64,000 nucleotides of DNA from Streptomyces hygroscopicus (GCF_026168105.1 NZ_LBMW01000028.1:49781-113780); one strand, 5' to 3'. Numbered from the stretch's first letter, positions 45,174-56,381 are shown. Translations and numbers: made by a program. Notes: a model not told the origin generated them from the sequence alone.

Positions 45174-46280
45174 TTGACAGGCCCCGCCCTGCACCTCGCC
45201 GTCGAGATCGACGGCGACGGCGCCCACCCCGCGGCCTGGCGCCGCGCCGCCCACTCCCCCGATCAGCTGCTCACACCGCGCCGCGTGGCCCAGGTCGCCG
45301 CCATCGCCGAGAACGCCGGGTTCACCCTGATCACCCTGGATGACGGTGTGCTGCCGCCCGGCGCCTCACCGGATCCGGTGGGCCGTATCGGCGCGGTGGA
45401 GCGGGCAGCCTTCGTCGCGGCGTCCACGAGCACCATCGGGATCGCGCCCGTCGTCCCGGTCACGTATGCCGAACCCTTCCATGTCTCCAGCCAGTTGGCG
45501 TCCCTGGACCACATCTCCGCCGGTCGCGCCGGATGGGTGGTGACGGAGGAGGAGCGTCCCGAGGCGGCCCGTGTCTGGGGGCGGCCGCTGATCGCCGACG
45601 CCGCCGCGCGAGCCCGGGAGTCCCGGGACGGCGTGGAGGTGGCCCGCGCCCTGTGGGACTCGTGGGAGGACGACGCGGTCATCCGGTCCGTGGTCACCAG
45701 CCGCTACCTCGACCGCGAGCGGCTGCACTACATCGACTTCACGGGCGAGACGTACGCCGTCAAGGGCCCGGCGATCGTGCCACGCCCGCCTCAGGGGCAG
45801 CTTGTCGTCCTGGGCAGGCCGGACCGGGTTCCCGCCGCACAGCTCGACGTCGCTCTCGTCGAGGGCCGCGACCTCGCGTCGGTCGCCACGGCCGCTGCCA
45901 CCGCCGCTACGCCCCGCGTCTTCGCCGAGGTCGAGGTGGCGCTGGACACACCGGACGCCACGGCCGCCGAGCGCGTCGCCGATCTGGAACGGCACACGTC
46001 GTGGACCGACCGGGGATGGCTGCGGCACGTCGGCTCGGCAGGCCAACTGGTCGCGCGATTGGCCGAGTTGAGCCGTCACGTCGACGGCGTACGGCTGCAT
46101 CCGCTGGTGCTGGACGAGGACCTGCCCGTCCTCTCCCGCGTCGTGCTGCCGGCCCTGTCCGAGCGGCGCCTCGCCGCCCGCCCGCTGCCCGGTACGTCCC
46201 TGCGCTCGGCCCTGGGTCTGGAGCGCCCCGCCAATCGCTTCGCCGCCGCTGCCGTGGCCGCCCAGGAGGACGCCCGATGA
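45174..46280 (+). CDS. LLM-class flavin-dependent oxidoreductase
   Basis: 368 residues. It is divergent but recognisable as a luciferase-like monooxygenase: PRRVAQVAAIAENAGFTLIT, STSTIGIAPVVPVTYAEPFH, SSQLASLDHISAGRAGWVVT, SRDGVEVARALWDSWEDDAV. The TTG start at 45174 is supported by GGAAGGA 6-7 nt upstream and by homology starting immediately (LHLAVEIDGDGAHPAAWR). Its stop overlaps the next gene (ATGA). It probably works with the partner monooxygenase on an organosulfur compound. Confidence 0.85.
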   Translation: MTGPALHLAVEIDGDGAHPAAWRRAAHSPDQLLTPRRVAQVAAIAENAGFTLITLDDGVLPPGASPDPVGRIGAVERAAFVAASTSTIGIAPVVPVTYAEPFHVSSQLASLDHISAGRAGWVVTEEERPEAARVWGRPLIADAAARARESRDGVEVARALWDSWEDDAVIRSVVTSRYLDRERLHYIDFTGETYAVKGPAIVPRPPQGQLVVLGRPDRVPAAQLDVALVEGRDLASVATAAATAATPRVFAEVEVALDTPDATAAERVADLERHTSWTDRGWLRHVGSAGQLVARLAELSRHVDGVRLHPLVLDEDLPVLSRVVLPALSERRLAARPLPGTSLRSALGLERPANRFAAAAVAAQEDAR

Positions 46281-47677
46281 CCCGCACCGATCCCCTCGAC
46301 GTCCCCCGGCCGCACGCCCAGCTGCACTTCGGGGTGTTCTTCCAGGGCGTCAACCACTGGACCATCTGGTCCGCCCCCGAAAGCGGCTCCCAGATCGACC
46401 CCGCCTCCTTCCGCCGGGTCGCGCAGACAGCCGAACGGGGCCTGTTCGACGCATTATTCCTCGGCGAGGGGCTGCGGCTGCGCGAGGTCGACGGCAGGAT
46501 CCACGATCTCGACGTGGCCGGACGGCCGGACGCCATCACCCAGCTCGCGGCGCTGGCCGCGGTCACCCGCCGGATCGGTCTGGTCTCCACCTCCAACTCC
46601 ACCTTCAACGAACCCGCCGATCTGGCCCGCCGCCTGTCCGGACTCGATCTGCTCTCCGAAGGCCGCGCCGGCTGGAACGTGGTGACCACGGACAACGCCT
46701 GGACCGGCGCCAACTTCCGCCGCGGAGGCTACCTGGACCACGCCGACCGCTACCGCCGCGCCGAGGAGTTCCTCACCGTGGCCCGCGCCATGTGGGACGG
46801 CTGGGAAGAAGGAGCAATCGCCGACTCCGCGCTTGCACGGGAATGGTCGGTGCGCGGTGCCGTACGCCGAGTACACCACCGCGGACCGCAGTTCGACATC
46901 GACCTCGCCCCCACCCTGCCGCGCAGCGCCCAGGGCCAACCCGTGATCTTCCAGGCCGGGGACTCCGGCGAGGGGCGCGACTTCGCCGCCCGCAACGCCG
47001 ACGTCATCTTCTCCGCGCACGGCAACGACTTCGACGACGCACTGGCTTTCGCCGACGACATCCGGCGCCGGCTGCGGGCGATCGGCCGGCCCGACGACGA
47101 CCTGCGGATCCTGCCCGGCACCGAGATCATCCTCGGCGCCACCGAGGAGGATGCCCAGGAGAAGAAGCACTGGATCCGGCTCCAACAGGTCACCCCCGCC
47201 ACGGCGTTGGGGATCGCCGGGCTGCTGTGGGGCATCGACCTCTCGGACCGCGACGCCGACGGGCCACTGCCGAAAGAGGATCCGGTCGTCACCGAGAACG
47301 ACGGCTCCTTCGGCGCCCGGCGCATCGCCGACCCGCGCGCGGTCGTGGCCGAATGGCGGGCGAAGGCGGAGGCGCACGGCTGGTCGCTGCGCGAGACCGT
47401 CATCGCGCTCGGACCGCAGCGCGGGCACGTCGGCACTCCGTCCGGCCTGGCCGACAAGTTCGCCCACTTCGTGCGGCACGGCGCGATCGACGGCTTCAAC
47501 GTCACGCCGTTCCTCATCCCCGACGGCCTCGACGACATCGTCGACCTGCTCATCCCGGAACTGCAGGAACGCGGGATCTACCGCACCGAGTACACCGGCA
47601 CCACCCTGCGCGAGAACCTCGGCCTGCGCGCACCCCTCACGCACCGGTCCGCGCTGGACCGACGGCAGGCGGGCTGA
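46277..47677 (+). CDS. FMN-dependent monooxygenase, NtaA/SnaA/DszA family
   Basis: 466 residues, full length for the family: HFGVFFQGVNHWTIWSAPES, GLFDALFLGEGLRLREVDG, IGLVSTSNSTFNEPADLARR, SEGRAGWNVVTTDNAWTGAN, PVIFQAGDSGEGRDFAARNA, RTEYTGTTLRENLGL. The end of the protein closely resembles that of the monooxygenase at 35060-36388. FMNH2 must come from a reductase encoded elsewhere; none is visible in the window. Predicted role: oxygenolytic removal of sulfur from a sulfone, sulfonate or related compound. Confidence 0.9.
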   Translation: MTRTDPLDVPRPHAQLHFGVFFQGVNHWTIWSAPESGSQIDPASFRRVAQTAERGLFDALFLGEGLRLREVDGRIHDLDVAGRPDAITQLAALAAVTRRIGLVSTSNSTFNEPADLARRLSGLDLLSEGRAGWNVVTTDNAWTGANFRRGGYLDHADRYRRAEEFLTVARAMWDGWEEGAIADSALAREWSVRGAVRRVHHRGPQFDIDLAPTLPRSAQGQPVIFQAGDSGEGRDFAARNADVIFSAHGNDFDDALAFADDIRRRLRAIGRPDDDLRILPGTEIILGATEEDAQEKKHWIRLQQVTPATALGIAGLLWGIDLSDRDADGPLPKEDPVVTENDGSFGARRIADPRAVVAEWRAKAEAHGWSLRETVIALGPQRGHVGTPSGLADKFAHFVRHGAIDGFNVTPFLIPDGLDDIVDLLIPELQERGIYRTEYTGTTLRENLGLRAPLTHRSALDRRQAG

Positions 47678-47781
47678 GCATCGGGACGGCCCTTCCACTC
47701 ACGACTGAGTACACATGACTGACAAGAAGCTGTCACACACGGACCGGAATGCGGGTCCGACCGACGCCCGTTCTGACTGAC

Positions 47782-48705
47782 ATGACTGTTGGAGTAGCGC
47801 TCAACGCGTCCGACGCGCCGAACCAGGTCGACGCCACCGTACAACTGGCCGAGGAGGCCGCGGCCGCCGGTCTGCGGTCGGCCTGGTTCGGGCAGACCTT
47901 CGGCGCGGACTCACCCCAGCTCGCGGCGATCGTCGGGCGGGAAGTGCCCGGACTGCAGGTCGGCACCTCCGCGATCCCCGTCTTCGGCCGCCACCCGCTG
48001 CTGGTCTCCAGCCAGGCCCAGACCGCCCAGGCCGCGACCCACGGCCGCTACCACCTCGGCCTGGCCCTGGGCACCAAACTGCTGACGGAGACCGGCTTCG
48101 GCCTGCCCTTCGAACGCCCCATCGCCCGCCTGCGTGAATTCCTCACCGCACTACGGCAGTTGACCGAGACCGGCATGGCCGACTTCCACGGTGAGCTGCT
48201 CACCGCGACCACCCCGGTCCCGGCGCGGGTACCGGGTGCCGAGAGCGGTGTCCCCCTGCTGGTCGCCGCGATGGGGCCGCAGGCGCTGCGGGTCAGCGGT
48301 GAGCTGGCGGACGGGATCCTGCCCTACCTGGCGGGACCACGCGCCCTGGCGGACCACATCGTGCCCGACCTGACCGCAGCCGCCGAGGCCGCCGGTCGTC
48401 CCGCGCCCAGGATCGTGGCCCTGGTGCCCGGCGTGGTCACCGACGACGTGGAGGCGGTGCGGGCCAAGGCCACCGAGAACCTCGCGTTCTACGAACAGAT
48501 CCCGTCCTACGCCCGGGTCATCGAACTCTCCGGCGGCCGGCGGGCCGCCGACCTGGCCGTGATCGGAGACGAGAAGACTGTCGAGGCCGAGGTACGCCGT
48601 TACTGCGACGCAGGCGCCACCGAGGTCGTGTTCTCGGGCACCGAGATCGCGGGAGAAGCCGACCGCCGACGCACCTGGCGACTCCTCGGCGAACTGGCCC
48701 GCTGA
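47782..48705 (+). CDS. LLM-class oxidoreductase, probably F420-dependent
   Basis: 307 residues, shorter than the FMN monooxygenases, with features of the F420-dependent subgroup: TVQLAEEAAAAGLRSAWFGQ, VGTSAIPVFGRHPLLVSSQA, GRYHLGLALGTKLLTETGFG, LVAAMGPQALRVSGELADG, VTDDVEAVRAKATENLAFY. ATG 47782 fits the usual N-terminus (MTVGVALNAS). It lies 104 bp after the previous gene with no obvious terminator and has no strong ribosome-binding site. The substrate is unknown. Confidence 0.8.
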   Translation: MTVGVALNASDAPNQVDATVQLAEEAAAAGLRSAWFGQTFGADSPQLAAIVGREVPGLQVGTSAIPVFGRHPLLVSSQAQTAQAATHGRYHLGLALGTKLLTETGFGLPFERPIARLREFLTALRQLTETGMADFHGELLTATTPVPARVPGAESGVPLLVAAMGPQALRVSGELADGILPYLAGPRALADHIVPDLTAAAEAAGRPAPRIVALVPGVVTDDVEAVRAKATENLAFYEQIPSYARVIELSGGRRAADLAVIGDEKTVEAEVRRYCDAGATEVVFSGTEIAGEADRRRTWRLLGELAR

Positions 48706-48767
48706 ACACGCCGGTCGAACCGACGGCCCGACCGGCCCCCCTGCACCCCCGTGACGAAGGAGAACCC

Positions 48768-49592
48768 ATGACCACCGAGGCCACCGCAACGGACCTCCAG
48801 GCCTTCACCGAGAACTGGCTGGAGTGGTACCGCGCCCAAGAGGCCCGGCTCGCCGACCCGCACGGGTTCCTGGCGATCACCGGCCTGCACTGGCTCGACG
48901 ACCGGCCCCAGCGCTTCCCGGACGCGCCCGGTGCGTGGCGCACCGGCCCCGGCGGGGTCGTCGTAAACCTCGACGACGGCGAGGAACTGGCCGTCGACGG
49001 AACGCCGGTCCACGGTGAACACCGCTTCGGCGTGCTCCCCGAACGCGGCGGCGTCGACGCGGTCTGGGGAGACGCCGTCATCGAGGTCGCCAAGCGCGGC
49101 GGCAACGACATCGTGCGCCCCCGGCACCCGGACGCGCCGCTGCGCACGGCCTTCACCGGAACGCCCGCCTATGCCCCCGACCCGCGCTGGGCCGTGACGG
49201 GCCGCTACATCCCCTTCGACACGCCGCGGCCGACCACCGTGGGTGCCGCGGTCGAGGGCCTTGAGCATGTGTACGACGCTCCGGGCAGGGTCGAGTTCGA
49301 GCTGGACGGGCAGCAACTGTCGCTGACCGCGTTCCCCGGCCCTGGTGCGGGCCGGCTGATGGTGCTGTTCACCGACGCGACCTCCGGGGTCACCACCTAC
49401 GCCGCCAACCGGGCCCTCGCCATGGAGCCGCCCGCCGCCGACGGTACGGTCGTCCTGGACTTCAACCGCGCCGCGAACCTGCCGTGCGCTTACACGGACC
49501 TGGCCACCTGCCCGTTGCCCCCGGCCGAGAACCGGCTGCCGGTGGCGATCGAGGCCGGCCAGAAGATCCCCCGCGAGCGCGGCGGTTCCTGA
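48768..49592 (+). CDS. DUF1684 protein
   Basis: 274 residues, soluble. Family landmarks: WLEWYRAQEARLADPHGFLA, ITGLHWLDD near the N-terminus, and DFNRAANLPCAYTDLATCPL, PPAENRLPVAIEAGQK at the C-terminus, a conserved Asn/Pro/Cys-rich motif that is probably the active centre. The function of the family is not established. The start has AAGGAG 6 nt upstream. It follows the F420-type gene by 62 bp and probably belongs to the same transcript. Confidence 0.85.
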   Translation: MTTEATATDLQAFTENWLEWYRAQEARLADPHGFLAITGLHWLDDRPQRFPDAPGAWRTGPGGVVVNLDDGEELAVDGTPVHGEHRFGVLPERGGVDAVWGDAVIEVAKRGGNDIVRPRHPDAPLRTAFTGTPAYAPDPRWAVTGRYIPFDTPRPTTVGAAVEGLEHVYDAPGRVEFELDGQQLSLTAFPGPGAGRLMVLFTDATSGVTTYAANRALAMEPPAADGTVVLDFNRAANLPCAYTDLATCPLPPAENRLPVAIEAGQKIPRERGGS

Positions 49593-49675
49593 GCCGGACC
49601 CGGTGCCGGTCCTACTGCCCCTGCAGGGCGTCGCTTTGCGGCATTGACGTACGACAAGAGGCCTCCGTACGATCA

Positions 49676-49800
49676 CGGACGGCATTGAGTGTCAGCGTCA
49701 AGCCCTGGCTCGCTGGCCGGCAACCCTCCCGCGCGGTGGGGTGCTCCAGGTGAAAGCCCGGCGGGATCACCGACGATCTCCGCAAGCGCGTGGCCCCGTG
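49676..49800 (+). promoter_or_regulatory. SAM-IV riboswitch (candidate)
   Basis: The segment matches the actinobacterial SAM-IV core by eye: gagtgtcagcgtcaagccc, tggctcgctggccggcaacc, ctcc, gcggtggggtgctccaggtg and aaagcccggc, with the later gcaagcgcg tail. The hallmark order GCCGGCAACC ... GGTGGGGTGC-CC-GGTGA is present. SAM-IV elements sense S-adenosylmethionine and usually turn sulfur genes off when SAM is abundant. It lies 29 bp before the leader ORF at 49829, making a two-sensor leader for the transporter operon. Confidence 0.75.
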
Positions 49801-49828
49801 ACCGGGGCCGGAAATGTGGAGGACCGGC

Positions 49829-49945
49829 ATGCGGCACGGTGGTGACCTCAGCGCCCGCTTCGCCGGCGCCACCGTGTTCTCCCGGCTCTCGCGTCGGCGC
49901 CACATCGACCTCAAGCGCTCGACCAGCTGCCTCTGTCAGGCCTGA
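49829..49945 (+). CDS. Putative cysteine-responsive leader peptide upstream of the Dpp-type transporter operon
   Basis: A 38-codon ORF with the ribosome-binding site GTGGAGGA. It ends in FSRLSRRRHIDLKRSTSCLC followed by QA, with the R-R-R-H-I-D-L core and two Cys codons just before the stop. This is the clearest of the three such ORFs in the window. It is placed between the SAM-IV-like element and the transporter gene, 202 bp before the GTG start at 50148. Confidence 0.72.
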   Translation: MRHGGDLSARFAGATVFSRLSRRRHIDLKRSTSCLCQA

Positions 49946-50147
49946 CGGGCCCTTCCGCCGCCGGTCGTAGTCCGGCACACGCCGGTCGTCACCGCACCCG
50001 CCTGCGGCTGACCCCCGCTCCCCCCTGATCCCTGTCTGCACAGCGCTTCCCCGCCACCGGTCTTGTCCGGCCGGGGCCGCACACCCATGCACGGTCGTGC
50101 CTTGTACGGCGCCTCCATGCCTGGTGACACGAGTAGGAGAACCCTCC

Positions 50148-51764
50148 GTGAACGCACTTCCGGCTTTCAGAGCCCCCCGCTGGGCGCCCCTCGCCGCCCT
50201 GCTGACCACCAGTGTTCTGCTGACCGCCTGCGGTTCGGGCAACGACTCCAACAGCGGAAGCAGCCGGCCGAAGTCCGGCGGCACCCTGACCTTCGCGGTG
50301 GGTTCCGACGCCGGCTGCGTGGATCCACAGCAGGTCGGCAGCAACGAGAGCATCTACTCGGTACGCCAGACCGTGGACTCCCTGACCGACCAGGACCCCA
50401 GGACCGGCAAGATCGTGCCGTGGCTCGCCAAGAGCTGGGACATCAACGCCGACGCCACGGAGTTCACCTTCCATCTGCGCTCGGGCGTCACCTTCAGCGA
50501 CGGCTCCCAGCTGACCGCACAGGTGGTCAAGGACAACTTCGACGCGGTGCCGAAGCTCGGCGCCCTCGGGGTCCTCGCCCAGGGGTATCTCAGCGGCGTC
50601 AAGAGCACCACCGTGGTGGACCCGCTCACCGTCAAGGTGACCTTCAGGGAGCCCAACGCCCAGTTCCTCCAGGCGACTTCGACCCACTCGCTGGGCATCG
50701 AGTCGTCGGCGAGCGTGAAGAAGATCCCGCAGCAGAAGTGCAGCGACGGTGTCATCGGGTCGGGGCCGTTCGTGCTCAAGCAGTACGTCCAGAACCAGTC
50801 GATCACCCTGGCCAAACGCACCGGCTACGACTGGGGCTCCTCGCTGTGGTCCAAGAAGGGCGAGGCCTACCTGGACAAGCTGGTCTTCAAGGTCGTCCCC
50901 GAGGCGGGGGTGCGGGTCGGCAGCCTCCAGTCCGGGCAGGTGGACGCGATCAGCAGCGTCGGCAAGGCCAACGAGGCGGCGCTCGGGGGCGGTCAGGTCA
51001 CCCTGCTGCGCCGGGCCAACCCCGGTGTGGTCTTCGGGCTCGGCGTCAACAACGCGCGGCCTCTGCTGAAGGACGTGAAGGTGCGCCAGGCGATCCTGGC
51101 GGCCATCGACCGCAAGCAGATCACCGACACCGTGTTCCCGACCGGGACCCAGCCGGCGACCAGCGTCCTGGCGCAAACCACGCCCGACTACACCGACCTC
51201 TCCTCGGACCTCGCCTTCGACGCGGCCAAGGCGAAGTCCCTGCTTGAAGCGGCCGGTTGGAAAGCCGGCAGTGACGGCATACGCGCCAAGGACGGCAAGA
51301 AGCTGAGCCTGACCATCAGCTGGTTCCCCAACGCCGCCACCAACCAGCCCGCACTGGAGCTGGTCCAGCAGCAGCTGAAGGCCGTCGGGATCGACGTGGT
51401 GCTCAAGCAGGGTCAGGTCAGCCAGTTCGCCTCCACGCTCCAGGGCGGTGACTTCGACCTGGTGTGGAGCAACGTGACCCGCTCCGACCCGGATATCCTG
51501 CGTACCTCCTTCTCCAGCCAACTGGCCAACTTCTACCGCCTGCCCGCCACTTCCCTGGACACGGCGCTGTCCGGCCAGGCCGCGACCACGGACACCGCCA
51601 AGCGGGAGCAGCTGGTGGACGAGGCGCAGAAGCTGATCGTGCAGAACGCGTACAACGTGCCGGTGGTGGAACTCCAGACCCAGCTGGCCGTGTCGAAGAA
51701 GGTGCACAGCCTCGACTTCGACTCGGGCAGCCGCATCCAGTTGCACGACACCTGGATCGGCTAG
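50148..51764 (+). CDS. Dipeptide/nickel-type ABC transporter substrate-binding lipoprotein (SBP_bac_5)
   Basis: 538 residues with a lipoprotein signal (LLTTSVLLTACGSGND). The family-5 binding domain is clear: GGTLTFAVGSDAGCVDPQQV, YSVRQTVDSLTDQDPRTGKI, ATEFTFHLRSGVTFSDGSQL, KVRQAILAAIDRKQITDTVF. The GTG start has TAGGAGA upstream. Such proteins bind peptides, opines or other mid-size molecules. Because the operon is under a SAM-IV-like element and a Cys leader and ends with an LLM monooxygenase, the ligand is probably a sulfur-containing molecule such as a glutathione-like peptide or S-alkyl compound (inference). Confidence 0.9.
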   Translation: MNALPAFRAPRWAPLAALLTTSVLLTACGSGNDSNSGSSRPKSGGTLTFAVGSDAGCVDPQQVGSNESIYSVRQTVDSLTDQDPRTGKIVPWLAKSWDINADATEFTFHLRSGVTFSDGSQLTAQVVKDNFDAVPKLGALGVLAQGYLSGVKSTTVVDPLTVKVTFREPNAQFLQATSTHSLGIESSASVKKIPQQKCSDGVIGSGPFVLKQYVQNQSITLAKRTGYDWGSSLWSKKGEAYLDKLVFKVVPEAGVRVGSLQSGQVDAISSVGKANEAALGGGQVTLLRRANPGVVFGLGVNNARPLLKDVKVRQAILAAIDRKQITDTVFPTGTQPATSVLAQTTPDYTDLSSDLAFDAAKAKSLLEAAGWKAGSDGIRAKDGKKLSLTISWFPNAATNQPALELVQQQLKAVGIDVVLKQGQVSQFASTLQGGDFDLVWSNVTRSDPDILRTSFSSQLANFYRLPATSLDTALSGQAATTDTAKREQLVDEAQKLIVQNAYNVPVVELQTQLAVSKKVHSLDFDSGSRIQLHDTWIG

Positions 51765-51767
51765 CGC

Positions 51768-52727
51768 ATGCGCCGCTATGTGATCAAGCGACTGGCGCAG
51801 GCGGTCGGGGTGCTGTGGGCGGCGTACACGGTGTCGTTCCTGGTACTGAACTGGCTGCCCGGTGACCCGGTCACCGCGATGGCCAGTGCCGGGATGGACT
51901 CGGGGGACGTCGACCCGGCCCGGCTGGCCGCGCTGCGGCACGAGTACGGCTTCGACAAGCCGGTGCTGGTGCAGTACGCCGACTACCTGGGACAAGCGGT
52001 GCTCGGGGACTTCGGCGGCTCGGTCGCCACCGGCCGTCCGGTCACCTCGACGCTGGCCGACGCGCTGCCGCAGACCCTCCAACTGACCGGTGCCGCCATC
52101 CTGTTGGCGGTGCTGCTCGGCGGTGGTCTGGCGGTGCTGGCGACCTACACCGCTCGGCGCTGGCTGCGGCAGCTTCTGCTGTCGTTGCCGCCGCTGGGGG
52201 TGTCCGTCCCGACGTTCTGGGTGGGGCTGCTGCTCGTCGAGATGTTCTCCTTCCGGCTGCACTGGTTCCCCGCGTTCGGCAACGACGGCCTGAAGGGGCT
52301 GGTGCTGCCGGCCCTGACGCTGGCGGTCCCGACCGGCGCGCAGATCGCCCAGGTGCTCGCCAAGAGCCTGCTCACCGCACTGGACCAGGCGTATGTGGAG
52401 ACCGCGCGGGCCAAGGGCGCCGGCCGGTGGCGGGTCCATCTGCGGCACGCCCTGCGCAACGCGTCCCTGCCGGCGCTGACGGTCGTCGGCCTGCTGGTGG
52501 GGCAGCTGATCGCCGGTTCGGTGGTCGTCGAGACGGTGTTCTCCCGCGACGGCCTCGGGCGCGTGACCGCGGCTGCCGTCACCGCCCAGGACATCCCGGT
52601 GGTCCAGGGGGTGGTGGCCTTCGGGGCGCTGATCTTCGTGACGACGAACCTGGTCATCGACCTGATCTATCCGCTCCTGGATCCGCGGATCGTGGTGGCC
52701 TCAGACAGAAGGGCGGCACTCGCATGA
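51768..52727 (+). CDS. ABC transporter permease, DppB type
   Basis: 319 residues with about six membrane helices and the DppB/OppB hallmarks: N-terminal RYVIKRLAQAVGVLWAAYTV, NWLPGDPV, FDKPVLVQYADYLGQAVLGD and the cytoplasmic EAA-like loop ETARAKGAGRWRVHLRHALR. It follows the binding-protein gene after 3 bp and overlaps the second permease (ATGA). It pairs with the DppC-type subunit. Confidence 0.9.
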   Translation: MRRYVIKRLAQAVGVLWAAYTVSFLVLNWLPGDPVTAMASAGMDSGDVDPARLAALRHEYGFDKPVLVQYADYLGQAVLGDFGGSVATGRPVTSTLADALPQTLQLTGAAILLAVLLGGGLAVLATYTARRWLRQLLLSLPPLGVSVPTFWVGLLLVEMFSFRLHWFPAFGNDGLKGLVLPALTLAVPTGAQIAQVLAKSLLTALDQAYVETARAKGAGRWRVHLRHALRNASLPALTVVGLLVGQLIAGSVVVETVFSRDGLGRVTAAAVTAQDIPVVQGVVAFGALIFVTTNLVIDLIYPLLDPRIVVASDRRAALA

Positions 52728-53643
52728 GCCAGAGCCTTGTCGACGACCCGGCCGAGGCGGCGCTGGGACTGGCCCGCCCGGTCGAGGCGGGGTCGGGGCC
52801 GGAGCCGGGACGCCGCATGGATGTACGGCGGGGGCTGCGCTTCGCGGTGCGCCGCCCGGGTCTGCTGCTGTCGGTCGTCGTCCTCGTGCTGGTGGTGCTG
52901 GCCTCGTTCTGGCCCGGCCTGTTCACCTCCCAGGACCCGCTGAAGAGCGTGCCGTCCCAGAACTTCCGCGGCCCGAGCGGCAGTCACTGGTTCGGCACCG
53001 ACGAACTGGGCCGCGATGTGTTCTCGCGGGTCGTCCATGGCGCCCAGCTGTCCCTGAAGGCCACGCTGATAGCGGTGCTGGTGGCGTTCGTGGTGGGCGG
53101 ACTGCTCGGGTTGGTCGCCGGGTTCGTGGGCCGCTGGGTGGACGACGTGCTGATGCGCTTCGTCGACGTACTGCTGTCCATCCCCGCGCTGTTCATGTCC
53201 CTGGCCCTGGTCACCGCGTTGGGCTACGGCACGGTGAAGGTGGCCGTCGCGGTCGGCATCGCCAGCGTCGCCGCGTTCGCCCGAGTGGCGCGCGCGGAGG
53301 TGCTCCGAGTGCGGCAGGCGGTGTTCGTGGAGGCCTCGCGCGCGAGCGGGGCCCGCTGGTACTCGGTGCTCGGCCGACATGTGCTGCCCAATGCGGCGGG
53401 CCCGGTGATCGTCCTGGCCACCCTCGACTTCGGCTCCTCCATCCTGGCCGTCTCCGCCCTGAGCTTCCTCGGCTACGGCGCTCCCCCGCCCGCCCCGGAG
53501 TGGGGCACGTTGATCTCCGACGGCCGCAACTACCTCGCCAACGCCTGGTGGCTGACAGCACTGCCCGGACTGGCGATCGCCGCTACCGTGCTGGCCACCA
53601 ACCGCATCGCCCGGGCGCTGGACGGCGAATGGTCCCGGCAGCC

Positions 53644-53647
<4 letters not shown>
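52724..53647 (+). CDS. ABC transporter permease, DppC type
   Basis: 307 residues. It has the cytosolic N-terminal extension and first helix typical of DppC (RPGLLLSVVVLVLVVLASFW), HWFGTDELGRDVFSRVVHGA, then the EAA loop EASRASGARWYSVLGRHVLP and the C-terminal FLGYGAPPPAPEWGTLISDG. It is translationally coupled to both neighbours and is the second membrane half of the importer. Confidence 0.9.
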
Positions 53648-55331
<1,684 letters not shown>

Positions 55332-55335
<4 letters not shown>

Positions 55336-56381
55336 GCACTCCCACCATCACCTCGTTGGCCTTCCTCACTCCGGGCAATTTCGCCGACGACGACCCCTAT
55401 ACGGGCCTGGAGGAGACCCTCCAGCTGTTCGAATACGGCGAACGGCTCGGCTACGACGGGGCCTGGATTCGCCAGCGCCACCTCGAGCACGGCGTCGGTT
55501 CCGCCGCGGTGTTCCTCGCCGCGGCCGGCCAGCGCACCGAGCGGGTCGAGCTGGGGACCGCAGTCATCCCCATCGGGTACGAGAGCCCGTTCCGCCTGGC
55601 CGAGGACCTCGCGCTGGCCGACGTACTGTCCCGCGGCCGCCTCCAGGTCGGCTTCAGCACCGGCATGCCTCACGCCGAACTGCTCGGCGACCTGGTGTAC
55701 GACGGCGACTGGCGCAGCTTCGACCTGTCTTACGGCAGGATCACCCGCCTGGTCGACACCCTGCGCGGCGAGTACCTCGGCGGCCCGGACACGGTCATCC
55801 AGTCGCCGGGCAACACCCAGCGGCCGCGGCTGCAACCGCACAACCCCGGCCTGGTGCACCGGATCTGGTACGGCGGAGGCAGCCTGCGCTCGGCGCGCTG
55901 GGCCGCCGAGAACGGCCTGAACCTGCTGTCCGGGAACATCGTCAGCAGTGAGGACACCACCGACTTCACCACGGCCCAGCTGAACCTGCTCGCCGAGTAC
56001 CGGCGGGCCCTGGGCGGCGTCCGGTCGGCACCACGGGTGGCCCTGGGGCGGGTGATCGTGCCGTACGACAGCGCCGACGCGGCCACCCGGGCCCGCTACC
56101 GGGAGTACGCGGCGAGCCGGCACGAGCGCACCCTGGCACCGCGGGCCTTCGGCCCCAAGCAGATCCTCTTCGCCCCGGACGTGGTGGGCACCGCCGAGCA
56201 GATCCTCGAGCAACTGGCCGCCGATCCCGTCCTCGCGCAGGTGTCGGAGCTGCGCCTGGAGTTGCCGTACGAGTTCCATCGCGAGGAGTACGAACAGATC
56301 CTGCACGACGTACGGCACCTGATCGCCCGCGAGCTGGGCTGGCGCCCCGCTTCCCCGGCGTTTCAGGAGACGGGCCGGTGA
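55332..56381 (+). CDS. LLM-class flavin-dependent oxidoreductase
   Basis: 349 residues: TGLEETLQLFEYGERLGYDG, AWIRQRHLEHGVGSAAVFLA, VELGTAVIPIGYESPFRLAE, DLALADVLSRGRLQVGFSTG, IWYGGGSLRSARWAAENGLN. It is a full-length luciferase-like oxidoreductase. It is the last intact gene of the Dpp-type operon, so it probably attacks the imported compound. Its stop overlaps a GTG that starts a truncated hydrolase gene (GTGA). Confidence 0.88.

Noticed and set aside
47695..47781. A fourth cysteine leader ORF or riboswitch before the F420-type oxidoreductase
   Set aside because: No R-R-H-(I/V)-D motif and no GCCGGCAACC-type core is present; the gene probably depends on the upstream operon.
49989..52448. 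Long minus-strand open frame opposite the transporter genes
   Set aside because: Antisense of the binding protein and first permease; composition His/Gln/Gly/Arg without domains.
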